A DNA stretch of 64,000 nucleotides from a bacterium (lineage in GTDB: Bacteria; 4484-113; JAFGCY01): positions 19,058 through 83,057 of the forward strand of contig JADZFO010000021.1 of NCBI GenBank assembly GCA_020849855.1, read 5' to 3'. Positions within the stretch are counted from its first letter, which is position 1, and every line of letters starts with the position of its first letter. The notes beneath the pieces are model-generated. The model was not told the DNA's origin, ran no database searches, and saw only the letters and a program-made list of their open reading frames with translations. Position numbers and translations under genes: made by a program. This document shows, piece by piece, positions 1 through 10,275 of the stretch.

Positions 1-1
1 C

Positions 2-388
2 GATGCAGGCAAGCTGCTGTTGCCCAGCCGGCGTTTTGACAATTCCAGCGTTGTAATGCGGGTCGACCCCCTGACAGGACAGGTGCTGGGTACCGCGGAC
101 TCCAGCCAGCTCAAGCAGGAGTCGCTCAGCGGCGCTCTGCCCTTTGTGAACGGGCTGGTCTATTTTGGCTCGGCCACCGACAACAGCGGCACCTGGTCGC
201 CGGACGTCGCCAGTTCGAGCAGCTTCAACTGCGGCTGGTCTGCCTTTGGAATCACGGAACCCAGTTTCAGCTATACCGCGGACTTCCTGGGCATCACCAG
301 CAGCGACATAGCCGCAGACGTCGAGGCCAGCCTCGACATTGGCGCAGGGCAGAGCGATATTCTGATTGGTTACATGCCTGAGCCCTAG
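2..388 (+). CDS. C-terminal part of a PKD/beta-propeller lipoprotein (partial at window edge)
   Basis: This is the 3' end of a gene that starts before the window. The frame is open from base 2 and stops with TAG at 386-388. The 128 visible residues match the end of the lipoproteins encoded just downstream: a strand such as GLVYFGS (compare GLLSWG), then a loop, then the ending DIGAGQSDILIGYMPEP, which parallels DSGAGLEDAMASYLPLP at the end of the gene stopping at 8047. It is therefore the first visible member of the tandem family. Its lipobox, PKD domain and most of its propeller lie outside the window. The function is unknown; a surface or periplasmic location is inferred from the relatives. 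Confidence 0.75.
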   Translation, partial: DAGKLLLPSRRFDNSSVVMRVDPLTGQVLGTADSSQLKQESLSGALPFVNGLVYFGSATDNSGTWSPDVASSSSFNCGWSAFGITEPSFSYTADFLGITSSDIAADVEASLDIGAGQSDILIGYMPEP

Positions 389-557
389 GCCGGATCAACT
401 GGCCGTTGTGTCTGAGCCGAATGCGGGACCAGACAAGCGGAGAATAACTGCCCTGGACAGGCGCAGTTGAAGCTTCGCAGGGCTGAGGGCGGCGCCTGCT
501 GAGAAGCCAGCCAGGCGGGTATCATGCATGGTTGCCAGGAACAACTCCGGAGGCTTG

Positions 558-2720
558 ATGAAGAGACCTGGATTGGTAATCGCGGGATTTGGCATCATCT
601 GGCTGTGCCTTGGCGGTCTGTCCTGCAGCAATCATGGGCAGCTGCGCGAGGCTCTGACGGATCAGAACCCGCGGGCAGGGCAACCTTCTGTCCGTTCTGC
701 GCCGCTGGCAGAGCCAGCCGGTCTCAGCGCTGTCAGCTTGCCTTCGCCCTCCGAGCTGGCCACCCCCCTGGCTCTGCGCGATACGAGTTATGTTGAGGCA
801 GATCTGGTCAAATCCGGGGTGCAGTTCGAGCCCGATCTGGCCCAGCGCGTGTCCGCAGACAACGCGCCCGATGCCACCTTTGAGCCCATCTACGACCCCC
901 TGAGCAATGACCTGGGCTCGCTGGCCTATGCTGGCTATCGCTTCGTCGCGCCGGGCTATGACCGCAGCGGGCAGGTGAGGCTCGTCGGCCAGGATCTCAC
1001 GGCTTCCAGCGGGCTGTATGTCGGGCTGAGCAACTGGAACCTCGACCGCTGGGACTGGTTCAAGCCGCAAGGCTCCGCGCCGCTCAGGGTTAATGTCCCC
1101 TCCCTGAGCCCTTACTTCCGGCCCGGCGGAGAGCTGTTTGCAATTGTCCTTACCGCCGATGGCATTGAACACAGCCTGACCAGCATCAGCCTCGGCGGCG
1201 TTCCGCCGACTGCCGTGCTTGAGGCCGGTCCGCTGGACGGCCAGCCGCCACTCAGCGTGACCTTCGATGCCTCGGGCAGTGCGGTGGGCGAAGGAACTTT
1301 CACCGACTTCTCCTGGGACATTGATGGCGACGGTATCTTCGAGACCAGCACGGGTACCGTGCCGCAGCTGATCCACGAGTATGAGCAGCAGGGCACCTAC
1401 ACGCCGGCGCTGCGGGTCAGCAACAGCGGCGGCGAGAGCGCAGTTGCCAGCCAGACCGTGCATGTAGCCAGCTACTGGCTGCACTACCTGGACTCCAGTG
1501 CCAGCACGACTTATGTCGAGCAGTTCAACTCGCTGGCGCTGGACGCGCAGGGGAATATCTACGCCGCCGGTCTGGGCAACGGTGGCAGTGATGCTTACAC
1601 CTACCAGCTTTTCAAGCTGGACCGCTTTGGCGAGCTGCTCTGGGCCCGCGAGTTTACCAGCGGCCAATCAGGGCTCGTCGACCAGATTGCGCTCGACTCG
1701 CAGGGCAATCTGCTGCTCACCGGTTCAATGGCAGTCACCGGTAAGGGCAGTGAGGCGGTTGTGCAGAAGTGGGACCCGGATGGCGGGCTCATCTGGTCGC
1801 GCTCCTTCGGCAGTTCAAACACAGATTCCTTGCAGCAGATGGTCGTTGATGGCCTGGATATCTTTGTCGCCGGCTACACCAAACCGTCTGAGTATGACCT
1901 GATCATCGCGCGGCTGGACAGCTCCGGCAATCTGTTGTGGACCAGGAGCTGCGACGGCCAGGACCTTGACTTCAGCAGGGGGCTGACCGTCCGCCGCAGC
2001 TTCCTTGGCGACCTGCAGGGCGCGAGCATCATCAGTGCTCTTGACACCCCAGGCAGCACCGCCTGGCGCAATGACTGGGACGAGGATGGTGCATACCTTG
2101 GCGGCGCGACTCTTGATTCCAGCCTGGACCTGAGCCCCGATTACATACGCCACGTACCGGGGGTACTGGGCAGCAGCTACCGCATCGGCGGATCGCTCAG
2201 CATTTCCGGCGATCAGAACATCTTTCTGCTGGAAATCCCGACCAGTGGCGCCAGCACCAAAGGCACGCGTCTTGGCAGTCCGACTTTCAACGGCGGCGTG
2301 TCCCTGCAGGAATGGCTAAGGCTGCCGGATGGCAGCAACCTGATCTGCGGCAACGACACTGTTGATGCTGGTTCAGCCGGCTATCTGGCGCGCTTTGATT
2401 CTGACCTGGACTTCATGTCCTATGAGCAGCTGCTGGGTCCGCCCGATGAAGTCGGCTTCGTGATGGACATCGCACTGCAGGGCAGTGGCCTGGTCTTTGC
2501 CGGTTACAGCACCGGCAGTACTGTCAGCTGGTCCACCCATCAGCTCAGCGGTCAGGCGGATATCTCTGCGTCCTGGCAGGATCAGGACGGAGTCAGTTCT
2601 GTTCTGGACTGGGAGGCGGTCGACCTTGACGGTGAGGTCACTGATCTCCTGCCGCAGGTGTTTGTGGACTCCGAAGATGGCGAAAGTCAGAGCCTGGTCG
2701 GCTACCGTGCGCTGCCCTAG
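558..2720 (+). CDS. Lipoprotein with 'GLSNW' domain, PKD domain and beta-propeller
   Basis: Predicted exported lipoprotein of 720 residues. I chose the ATG at 558 because GGAGG at 549-553 precedes it and it opens a signal peptide with a candidate lipidation Cys at residue 23 (GGLSC); an upstream in-frame ATG at 528 has no ribosome site. Residues 70-210 form a family-specific domain with the motif YVGLSNWNLDRWDWF. A PKD domain follows (about 215-305; WDIDGDG core), then beta-propeller-like blades of the form 'LDxxGNIYxxG...LxKLDxxGxLLWxR'. PKD and SBBP-type repeats usually mediate binding at the cell surface; no catalytic motif was seen. Paralogues flank it on the same strand. Ligand and role are unknown. 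Confidence 0.8.
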   Translation: MKRPGLVIAGFGIIWLCLGGLSCSNHGQLREALTDQNPRAGQPSVRSAPLAEPAGLSAVSLPSPSELATPLALRDTSYVEADLVKSGVQFEPDLAQRVSADNAPDATFEPIYDPLSNDLGSLAYAGYRFVAPGYDRSGQVRLVGQDLTASSGLYVGLSNWNLDRWDWFKPQGSAPLRVNVPSLSPYFRPGGELFAIVLTADGIEHSLTSISLGGVPPTAVLEAGPLDGQPPLSVTFDASGSAVGEGTFTDFSWDIDGDGIFETSTGTVPQLIHEYEQQGTYTPALRVSNSGGESAVASQTVHVASYWLHYLDSSASTTYVEQFNSLALDAQGNIYAAGLGNGGSDAYTYQLFKLDRFGELLWAREFTSGQSGLVDQIALDSQGNLLLTGSMAVTGKGSEAVVQKWDPDGGLIWSRSFGSSNTDSLQQMVVDGLDIFVAGYTKPSEYDLIIARLDSSGNLLWTRSCDGQDLDFSRGLTVRRSFLGDLQGASIISALDTPGSTAWRNDWDEDGAYLGGATLDSSLDLSPDYIRHVPGVLGSSYRIGGSLSISGDQNIFLLEIPTSGASTKGTRLGSPTFNGGVSLQEWLRLPDGSNLICGNDTVDAGSAGYLARFDSDLDFMSYEQLLGPPDEVGFVMDIALQGSGLVFAGYSTGSTVSWSTHQLSGQADISASWQDQDGVSSVLDWEAVDLDGEVTDLLPQVFVDSEDGESQSLVGYRALP

Positions 2721-3001
2721 GCACTGGCGGCGGCTGAGACCAGCAGCAAGGACAGGAGTCGCTCAGTGGCTCGCCCAGTCGTGAAGGGTCTGCTGATCAG
2801 CGGCCCGGCCCGCGACAAGAGCGGAAGCTGTTCCATCGGCGCTGCCAGTTCAAGTTTGCTGAGCAACACCCTGGCAATGTCTGAGTGCACGGACAGCCGA
2901 TCAGGACTCAGCAATACTCTTGACAGCTCTACCCCGGAACCCTGAGTCCAGGACAACTGAACCCGCCGGCGCTGCAGCCGCAGCTCAGGTAGAATTCGCG
3001 T

Positions 3002-5155
3002 ATGCCTAGGGCCCTCGCACTATTGCCGTGGCTTGCAGCTTTGCTGCTGGCTGGCTGCGCATCTTCGGCCGGGACGGAGCCCGGCCAGGCGAGCCAGGAG
3101 TCTGTCGCGCAGCGCGATGGATTACCCGCTGCTGCAGCTAAGTCCGCCCCCTGGGGGGAGCTGGAAGCAGGCGGACTGCCGCGGCCAGGCAGCCTGCACT
3201 TTGCCGCGCCATCGCGCAAAAGCAGTTTCACGGATGCTGACCTGCTGAAAAACGGCATTCAGATGGAGAGCCTGCCGATGGCGCACAACGCCTTCCCTGG
3301 CATCGACGACAGCGGCCTCTTTGACCCGACTGCCCAGCCCGGCGACCCGGCGGCTTTGAGCAGCAGTGCCTGGGCAGTCTATCGCTTTGATGCGCCGGGC
3401 TATGACCGCGGGCCGCTCGTCCGCCTGAGCTGGCTGGATCTCACGCCGCCCCAACAGGCCTGGATTGGCCTGTCCAACTGGGCCAGCGACCGCTGGGATT
3501 TCTTCAGCGGATCAGAGAGCTTTAACACCGGATCACTGCTGCCTTACTTCAACGCCGGCGGGACTTTGTACGTGGTCGTGCTGGTGCCCAGCTCGCCGGA
3601 CAGCTACAACCTGGACACCCTGCGCCTTGGCGGCACACCGCCAAGCGCCAGCCTGAGCGCGCCGGCCCAGATCGGCCCGGGTAATCTGACGGCCGACTTT
3701 GACGCCGGCGCCAGCTCGCCAGGCGAGGGCAGTATTCTTGAGTACCGCTGGGACTTTGATGGCGACGGCAGCATCGATGAAAGCGGCGCTTCACCCACAG
3801 TCAGCCATAGTTACGCCCTGGCGGGTGACTACAGCCCGCGGGTGGAAGTGCTGAACAGCGCGCTGGAAGTGGACAGCGCGAGTGTGAGCCTGCGGGTGCT
3901 GGATTACTGGACGCGCAGCTTTGGCGCTGCCCAGAGTGACGAGTTGCTGGCGGCCCGTGCCGATGCCCAGGGAAACATCTACTTCTGCGGGACTTATACC
4001 GACCCGCTTACCCCCAGCGTCAAGCAGCTGCAGGTGGGCAAAGTGAGCCCCTTTGGCGAGCTGCTCTGGCTGAAGCTCTATTCCAACAGCGGCGGGGCGC
4101 GCGGCGAGTGCCTGGCGCTGGGCCCCGACGGAAGCCTGCTGATCGGCGGCAGCGAGATCAACAGCCCCAGCAGCGACCTGCTGCTGCAGAAGTGGTCGCC
4201 GGACGGCACCCTGCTGTGGAGCTATGCTTATGATGTGGGCACGAACTCGCTTGAGCAGTGCCGCTCTATGGTCGTGGCGGAAGGCGACATCTATATCTGT
4301 GGCAATACCAGCGCCCAGGGCGACCCTGACATGCTGGTGGCGTCCTTTGACATCGATGGCCAGGCCCGCTGGGCCCGGGCCCAGGACCTTGTCGGCTTTT
4401 TCGACTGCCTTTATGACATCTGCGCGCCATACAACTTCCTCTTTGACACTTCAGGTGTTTCAGCCATCGGCAGCGGCAGCAACAATGTCAAGGACTACTG
4501 CACTTTGCTGGAGTATGGTCTGGATGGCAGCTTGCAGAGCTTCCGCACCCTAAGCCTCACGGAGAGCTGCAAGGGATTCTGCATTCGCTACTTTCGCCCT
4601 GTCGCGGGCGATCCGCGCTACTACGTGGCCGGTACCTATGAGGCCTCGGGCAACAGCAATGCCTTTCTGCTGGCGATGCAGACCGACTCTTTTGGCGTGA
4701 GCGATTTCGGCGCACGCGTGCCGGCGGACCTGCTGGAGCTTGGCTCGATGTCGGTGGCGCCAAACGGCGACACGCTGCTTTACGGCTGGCGCACGGAGTC
4801 CTACCTGGGCAGCCTGCTGCGCTTTGATGCCGGGACTGGACTGCTGACGCGCTCGGACATGAACTTCTCTGATCAGGGCTCGTATGGGCTGAACGGCGCA
4901 GTGGCCTTCAACGGGGGCCTGCTTAGCTGGGGCCGCACGCCAAACGCGCAGTCGCCGGACTGGTCACAGGACAGTCTCGAGGGCCAGGGATTCAGCGCGC
5001 AGTGGGCCTCCACCAGCGGCGGCGCCCAGAGCTACAGCCTGGTGGATGAGGACAGCGCTGGCAACGTCAGCGACCTGCTGGCTCAGGTGATCCTGGACAA
5101 TGGCGGCGGCGGCGAGGACGCCCTGCTCAGCTTCAGCCCGCTTGGCGCGCCCTAG
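3002..5155 (+). CDS. Lipoprotein with 'GLSNW' domain, PKD domain and beta-propeller
   Basis: Second complete member of the array, 717 residues. The signal peptide ends in a textbook lipobox, LAGC, with the lipidation Cys at residue 19, which supports the start at 3002. The domain order matches its neighbours: the family domain (WIGLSNWASDRWDFF, around residue 157), a PKD domain with YRWDFDGDG near residue 250, then propeller blades with repeated GxLLW strands. It has several extra Cys in the central blades (CLYDIC, CKGFC), unlike the gene at 558, and these may form disulfides. The stop codon overlaps the stop of the convergent ppa gene in a shared CTAG. The 280 bp upstream hold no gene I can support. 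Confidence 0.8.
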   Translation: MPRALALLPWLAALLLAGCASSAGTEPGQASQESVAQRDGLPAAAAKSAPWGELEAGGLPRPGSLHFAAPSRKSSFTDADLLKNGIQMESLPMAHNAFPGIDDSGLFDPTAQPGDPAALSSSAWAVYRFDAPGYDRGPLVRLSWLDLTPPQQAWIGLSNWASDRWDFFSGSESFNTGSLLPYFNAGGTLYVVVLVPSSPDSYNLDTLRLGGTPPSASLSAPAQIGPGNLTADFDAGASSPGEGSILEYRWDFDGDGSIDESGASPTVSHSYALAGDYSPRVEVLNSALEVDSASVSLRVLDYWTRSFGAAQSDELLAARADAQGNIYFCGTYTDPLTPSVKQLQVGKVSPFGELLWLKLYSNSGGARGECLALGPDGSLLIGGSEINSPSSDLLLQKWSPDGTLLWSYAYDVGTNSLEQCRSMVVAEGDIYICGNTSAQGDPDMLVASFDIDGQARWARAQDLVGFFDCLYDICAPYNFLFDTSGVSAIGSGSNNVKDYCTLLEYGLDGSLQSFRTLSLTESCKGFCIRYFRPVAGDPRYYVAGTYEASGNSNAFLLAMQTDSFGVSDFGARVPADLLELGSMSVAPNGDTLLYGWRTESYLGSLLRFDAGTGLLTRSDMNFSDQGSYGLNGAVAFNGGLLSWGRTPNAQSPDWSQDSLEGQGFSAQWASTSGGAQSYSLVDEDSAGNVSDLLAQVILDNGGGGEDALLSFSPLGAP

Positions 5156-5712
5156 GCGCTGGCGGCGGCTTCGCCCTGCACGCCAAGGAACATCTGCTGG
5201 TACAGCTTCATGCAGTGATGCACGGCGCGCATGGCCTCGATCGGCCCCAGGAAGTCCTTGACCGTGACTTCCTTGCGCTCCAGCTTCTTGTAGTCCTCAA
5301 AAAAGGTGCGCAGCTCCTCGAGACGGTGGGCGGGCAGCTCCCGGATGTTGGTGTAGCCGTTGTACTCCGGGTCGTCCAGGTGCACGCAGATGATCTTCTC
5401 GTCGCCCTCGCCCTGGTCTTCCATCGTCATCATGCCGATGGGCTTGGCGCGCACGATGGACAGGGGATGCACCGGCTCCTGCATCAGCACCAGCACATCC
5501 AGGGGGTCGTGGTCGTCGCCCAGGGTCTGGGGGATGAAGCCATAATTGGCCGGGTAGAACACGCTGCTGTAAAGCACGCGGTCAACCCGCAGCAGACCGG
5601 TTTCCTTGTCCAGTTCGTACTTGAGCTTGCTGCCCTTCGGGATCTCGACGATGGCGCTGAACTCGCGCGGAGCGTCCTTGCCGATGAAGACGTCGTGCCA
5701 GGCATGTGTCAT
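5152..5712 (-). CDS. ppa: Inorganic pyrophosphatase, family I
   Basis: Soluble family I pyrophosphatase (PPi + H2O to 2 Pi), which pulls biosynthetic reactions such as tRNA charging and DNA synthesis forward. At 186 residues it is the usual bacterial size. The sequence shows the family signature DDHDPLDVLVL with its metal-binding aspartates, the N-terminal EIPKGSKLKYELD substrate segment, the FYPANYGFIPQT block and KDFLGPIEAM near the end. It lies alone on the minus strand, pointing into the lipoprotein array and sharing a 4-bp CTAG with the stop of the gene at 3002. The position looks like an insertion of the array around a housekeeping gene rather than functional linkage. Confidence 0.95.
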   Translation of the reverse strand: MTHAWHDVFIGKDAPREFSAIVEIPKGSKLKYELDKETGLLRVDRVLYSSVFYPANYGFIPQTLGDDHDPLDVLVLMQEPVHPLSIVRAKPIGMMTMEDQGEGDEKIICVHLDDPEYNGYTNIRELPAHRLEELRTFFEDYKKLERKEVTVKDFLGPIEAMRAVHHCMKLYQQMFLGVQGEAAASA

Positions 5713-5924
5713 GAAACAGTGTTACCCCGCTTATGCCGCCCGGCATTCAGACCCGGCGCGCGCGCAAGTCTAGCAGGCGGAGAGCACCTATCACTGGGTA
5801 TCACAGGAGCCCTGAAAGCCTGATTTTGCCCTTCTGGCTGGGTATAATCCCGGGTCGACAGACGACTGTGCCGCTGTGAAACGCAAACTGGCGCCGGGTG
5901 CGCCGATACAAGACGAGGGGTCTT

Positions 5925-8047
5925 ATGCGCAGTCCTGTCAACAACATTTGCCGCTTTGCCGCTGCTCTGTACCTGGGCCTGATGGCCGCATCCTGCTCCG
6001 GCAATACCCAGCCCGGCCTTGAGGCCGGGTCTGCACAGCACACCGGTACCCTGCCGGCCGAGGCTCCCATAGCTTCGCCCGCTGCACTGTCCGCGCTGCC
6101 GAGTGTGGCGTCCCTGCCGCTCAGCCCGCGCGAGGGCAGCTATGTGGAGGCCGACCTGATCCGCACGGGCGAGCAGTACGACCAGAGCCTGCCAAACGCG
6201 CGGGTCCAGGTCTTCAGCGCCCCGGAGCTGAACTTCATGCCCAACTGGCAGGGCGAAAGCAACGGGCTGCAAAGCACGGCTTTCGCCGTCTACCACTTCA
6301 ACGCCCCCGGCTATGACCGCAACGGCCAGGTCTATCTCGACTGGGCCCAGAACCCGCTGGACCCGTACCTGATCTGGATCGGCCTGAGCGACTGGCAGAA
6401 AGGGCAGTGGAAGTGGTTCCAGCACCAGCCCGGCGGCTATATCGACACAGGCGACCTGACACCCTTCTTCAGCCCCGGCGGCGACTTTTACATGACCATC
6501 GTGGCGGAAGGCTTCTTCCAGGTCGACCTGCAGGAGATCCGTCTGGGTCTGCCCGCCCCGATCATCCAGTGGCAGGCCAGCCCGACTATTGGCACGGCCC
6601 CGCTGCTGGTCAGCTTTGACGCCAGCCAGAGCCTGCCGCCGCTTGGCCTGATCGAGAAGTATGAGTGGGATCCCGAAGGTGACGGCAGCTTTGTCGAGGG
6701 CGACATCAACGGTTTGTTTGAGTTCACCTATCAAGACGCCGGCGTATTTGACGCTGCCGTCAAGGTGACCAATACCGTGGGCAGCTACTCAGTGGCAAGT
6801 TTCCCATCACAGTACACAAGAACTGGCTGCACACCCTTGGCCGCAGCGGCATTGACGAATTCACGGCGGCCGTAACCGACAGTGATGAGAACATCTACCT
6901 CGCGGGATCCAGCGACGACCCGGGGGGCAGCTTCTACCAGATTCTGCTGTGCAAGCTGGACAGCAACGGCGAGCTTCTCTGGGCCCGGCGCTACAGCGCG
7001 ACCGGCAGCGCCTTTGCCAACGCGCTTGACCTCGACAGCGATGGCAATGTCCTGCTGTCCGGCAGCCAGGCTGTGACAGGCGCAAGCCGCGACTGTCTGC
7101 TGCAGAAGTGGTCGCCTGAAGGGCTGCTGTTGTGGAGTCGAAGCTTCGGCGGGGCTACCTTCGACCGACTACTTGATGTGCAGTGCGGCAGCGACGGGAT
7201 ATACGCCTGCGGTGAGGGGAACGGCAATATCCTTGCCGTGAAGGCCGACGGCAATGGCGACCTTGTCTGGACCAGGAGCCGTGACGGCGGCAGCGGTGAC
7301 TATGCCAAGGCCATGGTGCTGAAGTCGGACCTTACCGGGACCACCACCGGCATGAGCATTGTCGGTCAGCGCAGCATCTCATCAGTATCACTTCTCTGGC
7401 GCGTGGACTACCAGGCCAACGGCAGCTTCAGCAAGGCGCAAACCCTTGGCTCAGCCCAAACACCGCTGGAAGGTCACGCGATCGACTTCAGCTTCAATTT
7501 CATCGGCGCCACTTCAAGGTACACCATCAGCGGGATCGTGAACGTGGCTGGAGAGCAACAGCCCTTCCTGCTGGACTTCATGGATAGCGAGAGCAGCACC
7601 TATGGCCTGCGCCTGACCGGAGCAAATTTTGTCGAGGCGTCCGCCTTCCATCCTGACGGGGCAGGCGGATACTACCTAGCCGGATTTTTCTTCGATGTCA
7701 GCAACCTCGGCGCTGTCATGCACCTCGGCAGCGCCGGTGAGTACCTGGGCGGATTCCAGCTGGGAGCTGGTGGCGATCAGGGGGCGCGCTGCTATGGCCT
7801 GCTGCCTTTCCAGGAGGGCCTGCTGAGCTGGGGCAAGGCCAACAGCGCCTCTCAGGCCTGGTCGGCGCTGGCACTGAGCGCCCAGCCCTTCAGCCAGACC
7901 TGGGCTGACAACAACGGCGCGGATGCCGCCCTGAGCTGGAGCAGCACCGACAGCCTTGGCGACAGCTTCATCGCTGACGACGAACTAACCCTCGACAGCG
8001 GCGCCGGGCTGGAGGATGCTATGGCCTCCTACCTGCCGCTGCCCTGA
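5925..8047 (+). pseudogene. PKD/beta-propeller lipoprotein, interrupted by a one-base frameshift
   Basis: Third full-length array member, in two frames. The ATG at 5925 has GAGGGG at 5915-5920 and opens a signal peptide with a lipidation Cys at residue 24 (MAASC). The first frame runs through the family domain (WIGLSDWQKGQWKWF) and a PKD domain (YEWDPEGDG) and breaks down after VGSYSVASFP, ending at 6875. The second frame carries the propeller (KNWLHTLGRSGIDEF onward) to TGA at 8047. Adding one C to the CCC at 6803-6805 would give SFPITVHKNW and join the frames exactly as in the paralogues. This is therefore either a recent inactivating deletion, a phase-variable tract or an assembly error. 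The rest of the sequence is undamaged, which argues for a recent event or an error. Confidence 0.8.
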
Positions 8048-8108
8048 TACGCGCATCAGAGCCAACAACTCGCTACAGACTGCGGGCCAGGGTGCCCGGG
8101 AGGATTCA

Positions 8109-10265
8109 ATGGCAGCCAGACAAACCAGCTATCGGGCATGCATGTTGCGTATTATGGGGGCCACTGCCGTGCTGCTGCTCAGCCTGCTGGGCGCCTGTGG
8201 CGGATGTCTGCAGGGATCGCAGGCCCCCAACAGCGCTGGTGCCCTGCAGCCGATATCGCCCAGCCAGTCGGCTACCCTGCTGCCCCGGCTGGAAGCAATA
8301 CCAGGCGGCCCGGCTTTGCCGCGTAGTGACAGCTTCGTCGACAGCGACCTGCTGTGCCTTGGCGAGGACTTTGACCCCGCCCTGCCGAGCCAGAACGTTG
8401 AGGGCTTCGCCGCCCAGCAGGCGGCCTTCAAACCCCAGCAGAGCGACGGGGGCGGGCTCAAGGGCCTGGCCTTCGCGCTCTACCGCTTTGATGTGCCGGG
8501 CTACAACCTGGAGCCCAAGCTGCACTTCTCCTGGTCGATCAGCCCAGGGCTTGCAGGCAGCGGCAACTGGGTGGCGCTGACCAACTGGCAGCGCCCGGGC
8601 TGGGACGTATTTCCTTTCAGCAATGCGGGTTGCAGCCTGCTGGAGCTGGATGACCTCTCCAGTTACTTCGACGCCAGCGGCAGGCTCTATCTGGCAGTGC
8701 TGCTCGGCGGCAGCCAGGAGGCCTATCTCAAGCAGATCCGCCTGGGCGGCGTGCCGCCGCAGCCCCAGCTCAGTGCCACTCCGCGGCGCGGGGCGCCGCC
8801 GCTGCAGGTGCACCTTGATGCCAGCGCCAGCCTGCCCGGCGTTGGCAACATCACAAGCTATGAATGGGACCCTGAAGGCGACGGCAGCTTCCTTCCCGGC
8901 GCCGCCGAGCTGGACTGGCTGTACGAAACGGAGGGCAGCTTCAACGCGACTGTTCGAGTCAGCAACGAGCTGGGCAACCAGGCCAGCGCCAGCATCCTGG
9001 TACAGCCGGGGCACTTCTGGCAGCGCAGCTTTGGCTTCGACATTTCGGAGAGCATTAACGGAGTGGCAGTAGACGCACAGGACAATGTCTATCTCGCCGC
9101 GACCCAGTTCAACCCTGAAGAGGCGGCGGACAGCCGCATCCTGGTGCTCAAGCTGGATCCTGCTGGCCAGCTGCTCTGGAGCAGGCTTTACGAGACCGAG
9201 TTCAATGGAGTCTTCTGCTCGGCGGCAGCCGTCGACTCAGCGGGAAACCTGCTGGTCAGCGGCACAGAGTACATCGGCGATCTTAACGCGCAGTGCCTGC
9301 TGCTTAAGTGGAGCCCTGCCGGCGATTTGATCTGGTCAAGGATCTATGGCGCTGAAGAGGGCGACTACAGCGAAGCCCTGCGCTGCGAGGGCAGCGACAT
9401 CTGGTTATGCGGCGGTACCAACCAGCCCAGTGATGTTCTGCTCTGCAAGGTGCTGGCGGATGGCACGATCCAGTACCTGCGCAGCCGCGACCTGGGCAGC
9501 GTGGAGCAGGGCGTCGATCTGGACTTCAAATACAGCATCACCAGCGAGCTCAGCGGAGTGACCGTGCTGGCCCGGCAGCTGCTGCCTGGGGGTGGGCAGC
9601 TGGCGCACGTGGATTACGACGCCGACGGCGACTTCAACAGCGCTGGGGTGCTCGCCGACAACAGCCTGCCGCGTGAGCCCGGGCATATCTATTACCGCCG
9701 CAACCTTCTCACGGCGGAGACCCGCTATACCGTCAGCGGCACGGTGGAGATCAACTCGCTTGCCCAGCCTTTTGTACTTGTACTGCCGCCCAGCGGAGAC
9801 AGTACCGCAGGTTGCCGGATCAGCGGCCTTGACTGCAACCGGCAGGGCGGTCTGCTCAGCGACGGATCCGGCGGGCAGTATCTGGGCCTGTCTGCGCGCA
9901 TCCCCGGCGGCGACGGGACGCTGCACTCCTGCCTGCTGCATGTGCTGGGCGATGGCAGCCTGGCCAGCGCTCTGCAGATGGAAGCGGGCGGGCACTACAA
10001 CTCAACACGCTCCCTGCTGCCCTACAAGGACGGCCTGCTGCTGGGCGGATACGGCCCCGACGCCTTTGGTGCGTACGTGCCAGCCATCAGCGGCAGCCAG
10101 GTTTACAGCGACGAGTGGGTTGATACGCCGGGAAGCAGCAGCAATCCGCAGTGGACTACAGCGCCGGGCAACGGCACAGTCAGTGATGCCGCGACGGGCC
10201 TGGTGCAGGACAGCGGAGCAGGCTCCTTCGATGTGATGCTCAGCTTTGTGCCGCTGCCGCAGTAA
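8109..10265 (+). CDS. Lipoprotein with PKD domain and beta-propeller
   Basis: Last member of the first array, 718 residues from the ATG at 8109. GGGAGG at 8098-8103 fixes this start; an in-frame ATG at 8016 lies inside the preceding gene. The lipobox is LGAC with Cys30. The family domain is diverged here (WVALTNWQRPGWDVF), followed by a PKD domain (YEWDPEGDG near residue 255) and propeller blades with the motif 'GxLLWSRxYxxE'. It ends SFVPLPQ, like its relatives. The convergent subtilase gene stops 10 bases away. The function is unknown; PKD plus propeller suggests binding of a polymer or protein at the cell surface. Confidence 0.8.
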   Translation: MAARQTSYRACMLRIMGATAVLLLSLLGACGGCLQGSQAPNSAGALQPISPSQSATLLPRLEAIPGGPALPRSDSFVDSDLLCLGEDFDPALPSQNVEGFAAQQAAFKPQQSDGGGLKGLAFALYRFDVPGYNLEPKLHFSWSISPGLAGSGNWVALTNWQRPGWDVFPFSNAGCSLLELDDLSSYFDASGRLYLAVLLGGSQEAYLKQIRLGGVPPQPQLSATPRRGAPPLQVHLDASASLPGVGNITSYEWDPEGDGSFLPGAAELDWLYETEGSFNATVRVSNELGNQASASILVQPGHFWQRSFGFDISESINGVAVDAQDNVYLAATQFNPEEAADSRILVLKLDPAGQLLWSRLYETEFNGVFCSAAAVDSAGNLLVSGTEYIGDLNAQCLLLKWSPAGDLIWSRIYGAEEGDYSEALRCEGSDIWLCGGTNQPSDVLLCKVLADGTIQYLRSRDLGSVEQGVDLDFKYSITSELSGVTVLARQLLPGGGQLAHVDYDADGDFNSAGVLADNSLPREPGHIYYRRNLLTAETRYTVSGTVEINSLAQPFVLVLPPSGDSTAGCRISGLDCNRQGGLLSDGSGGQYLGLSARIPGGDGTLHSCLLHVLGDGSLASALQMEAGGHYNSTRSLLPYKDGLLLGGYGPDAFGAYVPAISGSQVYSDEWVDTPGSSSNPQWTTAPGNGTVSDAATGLVQDSGAGSFDVMLSFVPLPQ

Positions 10266-10275
10266 TGCCGCAGGC

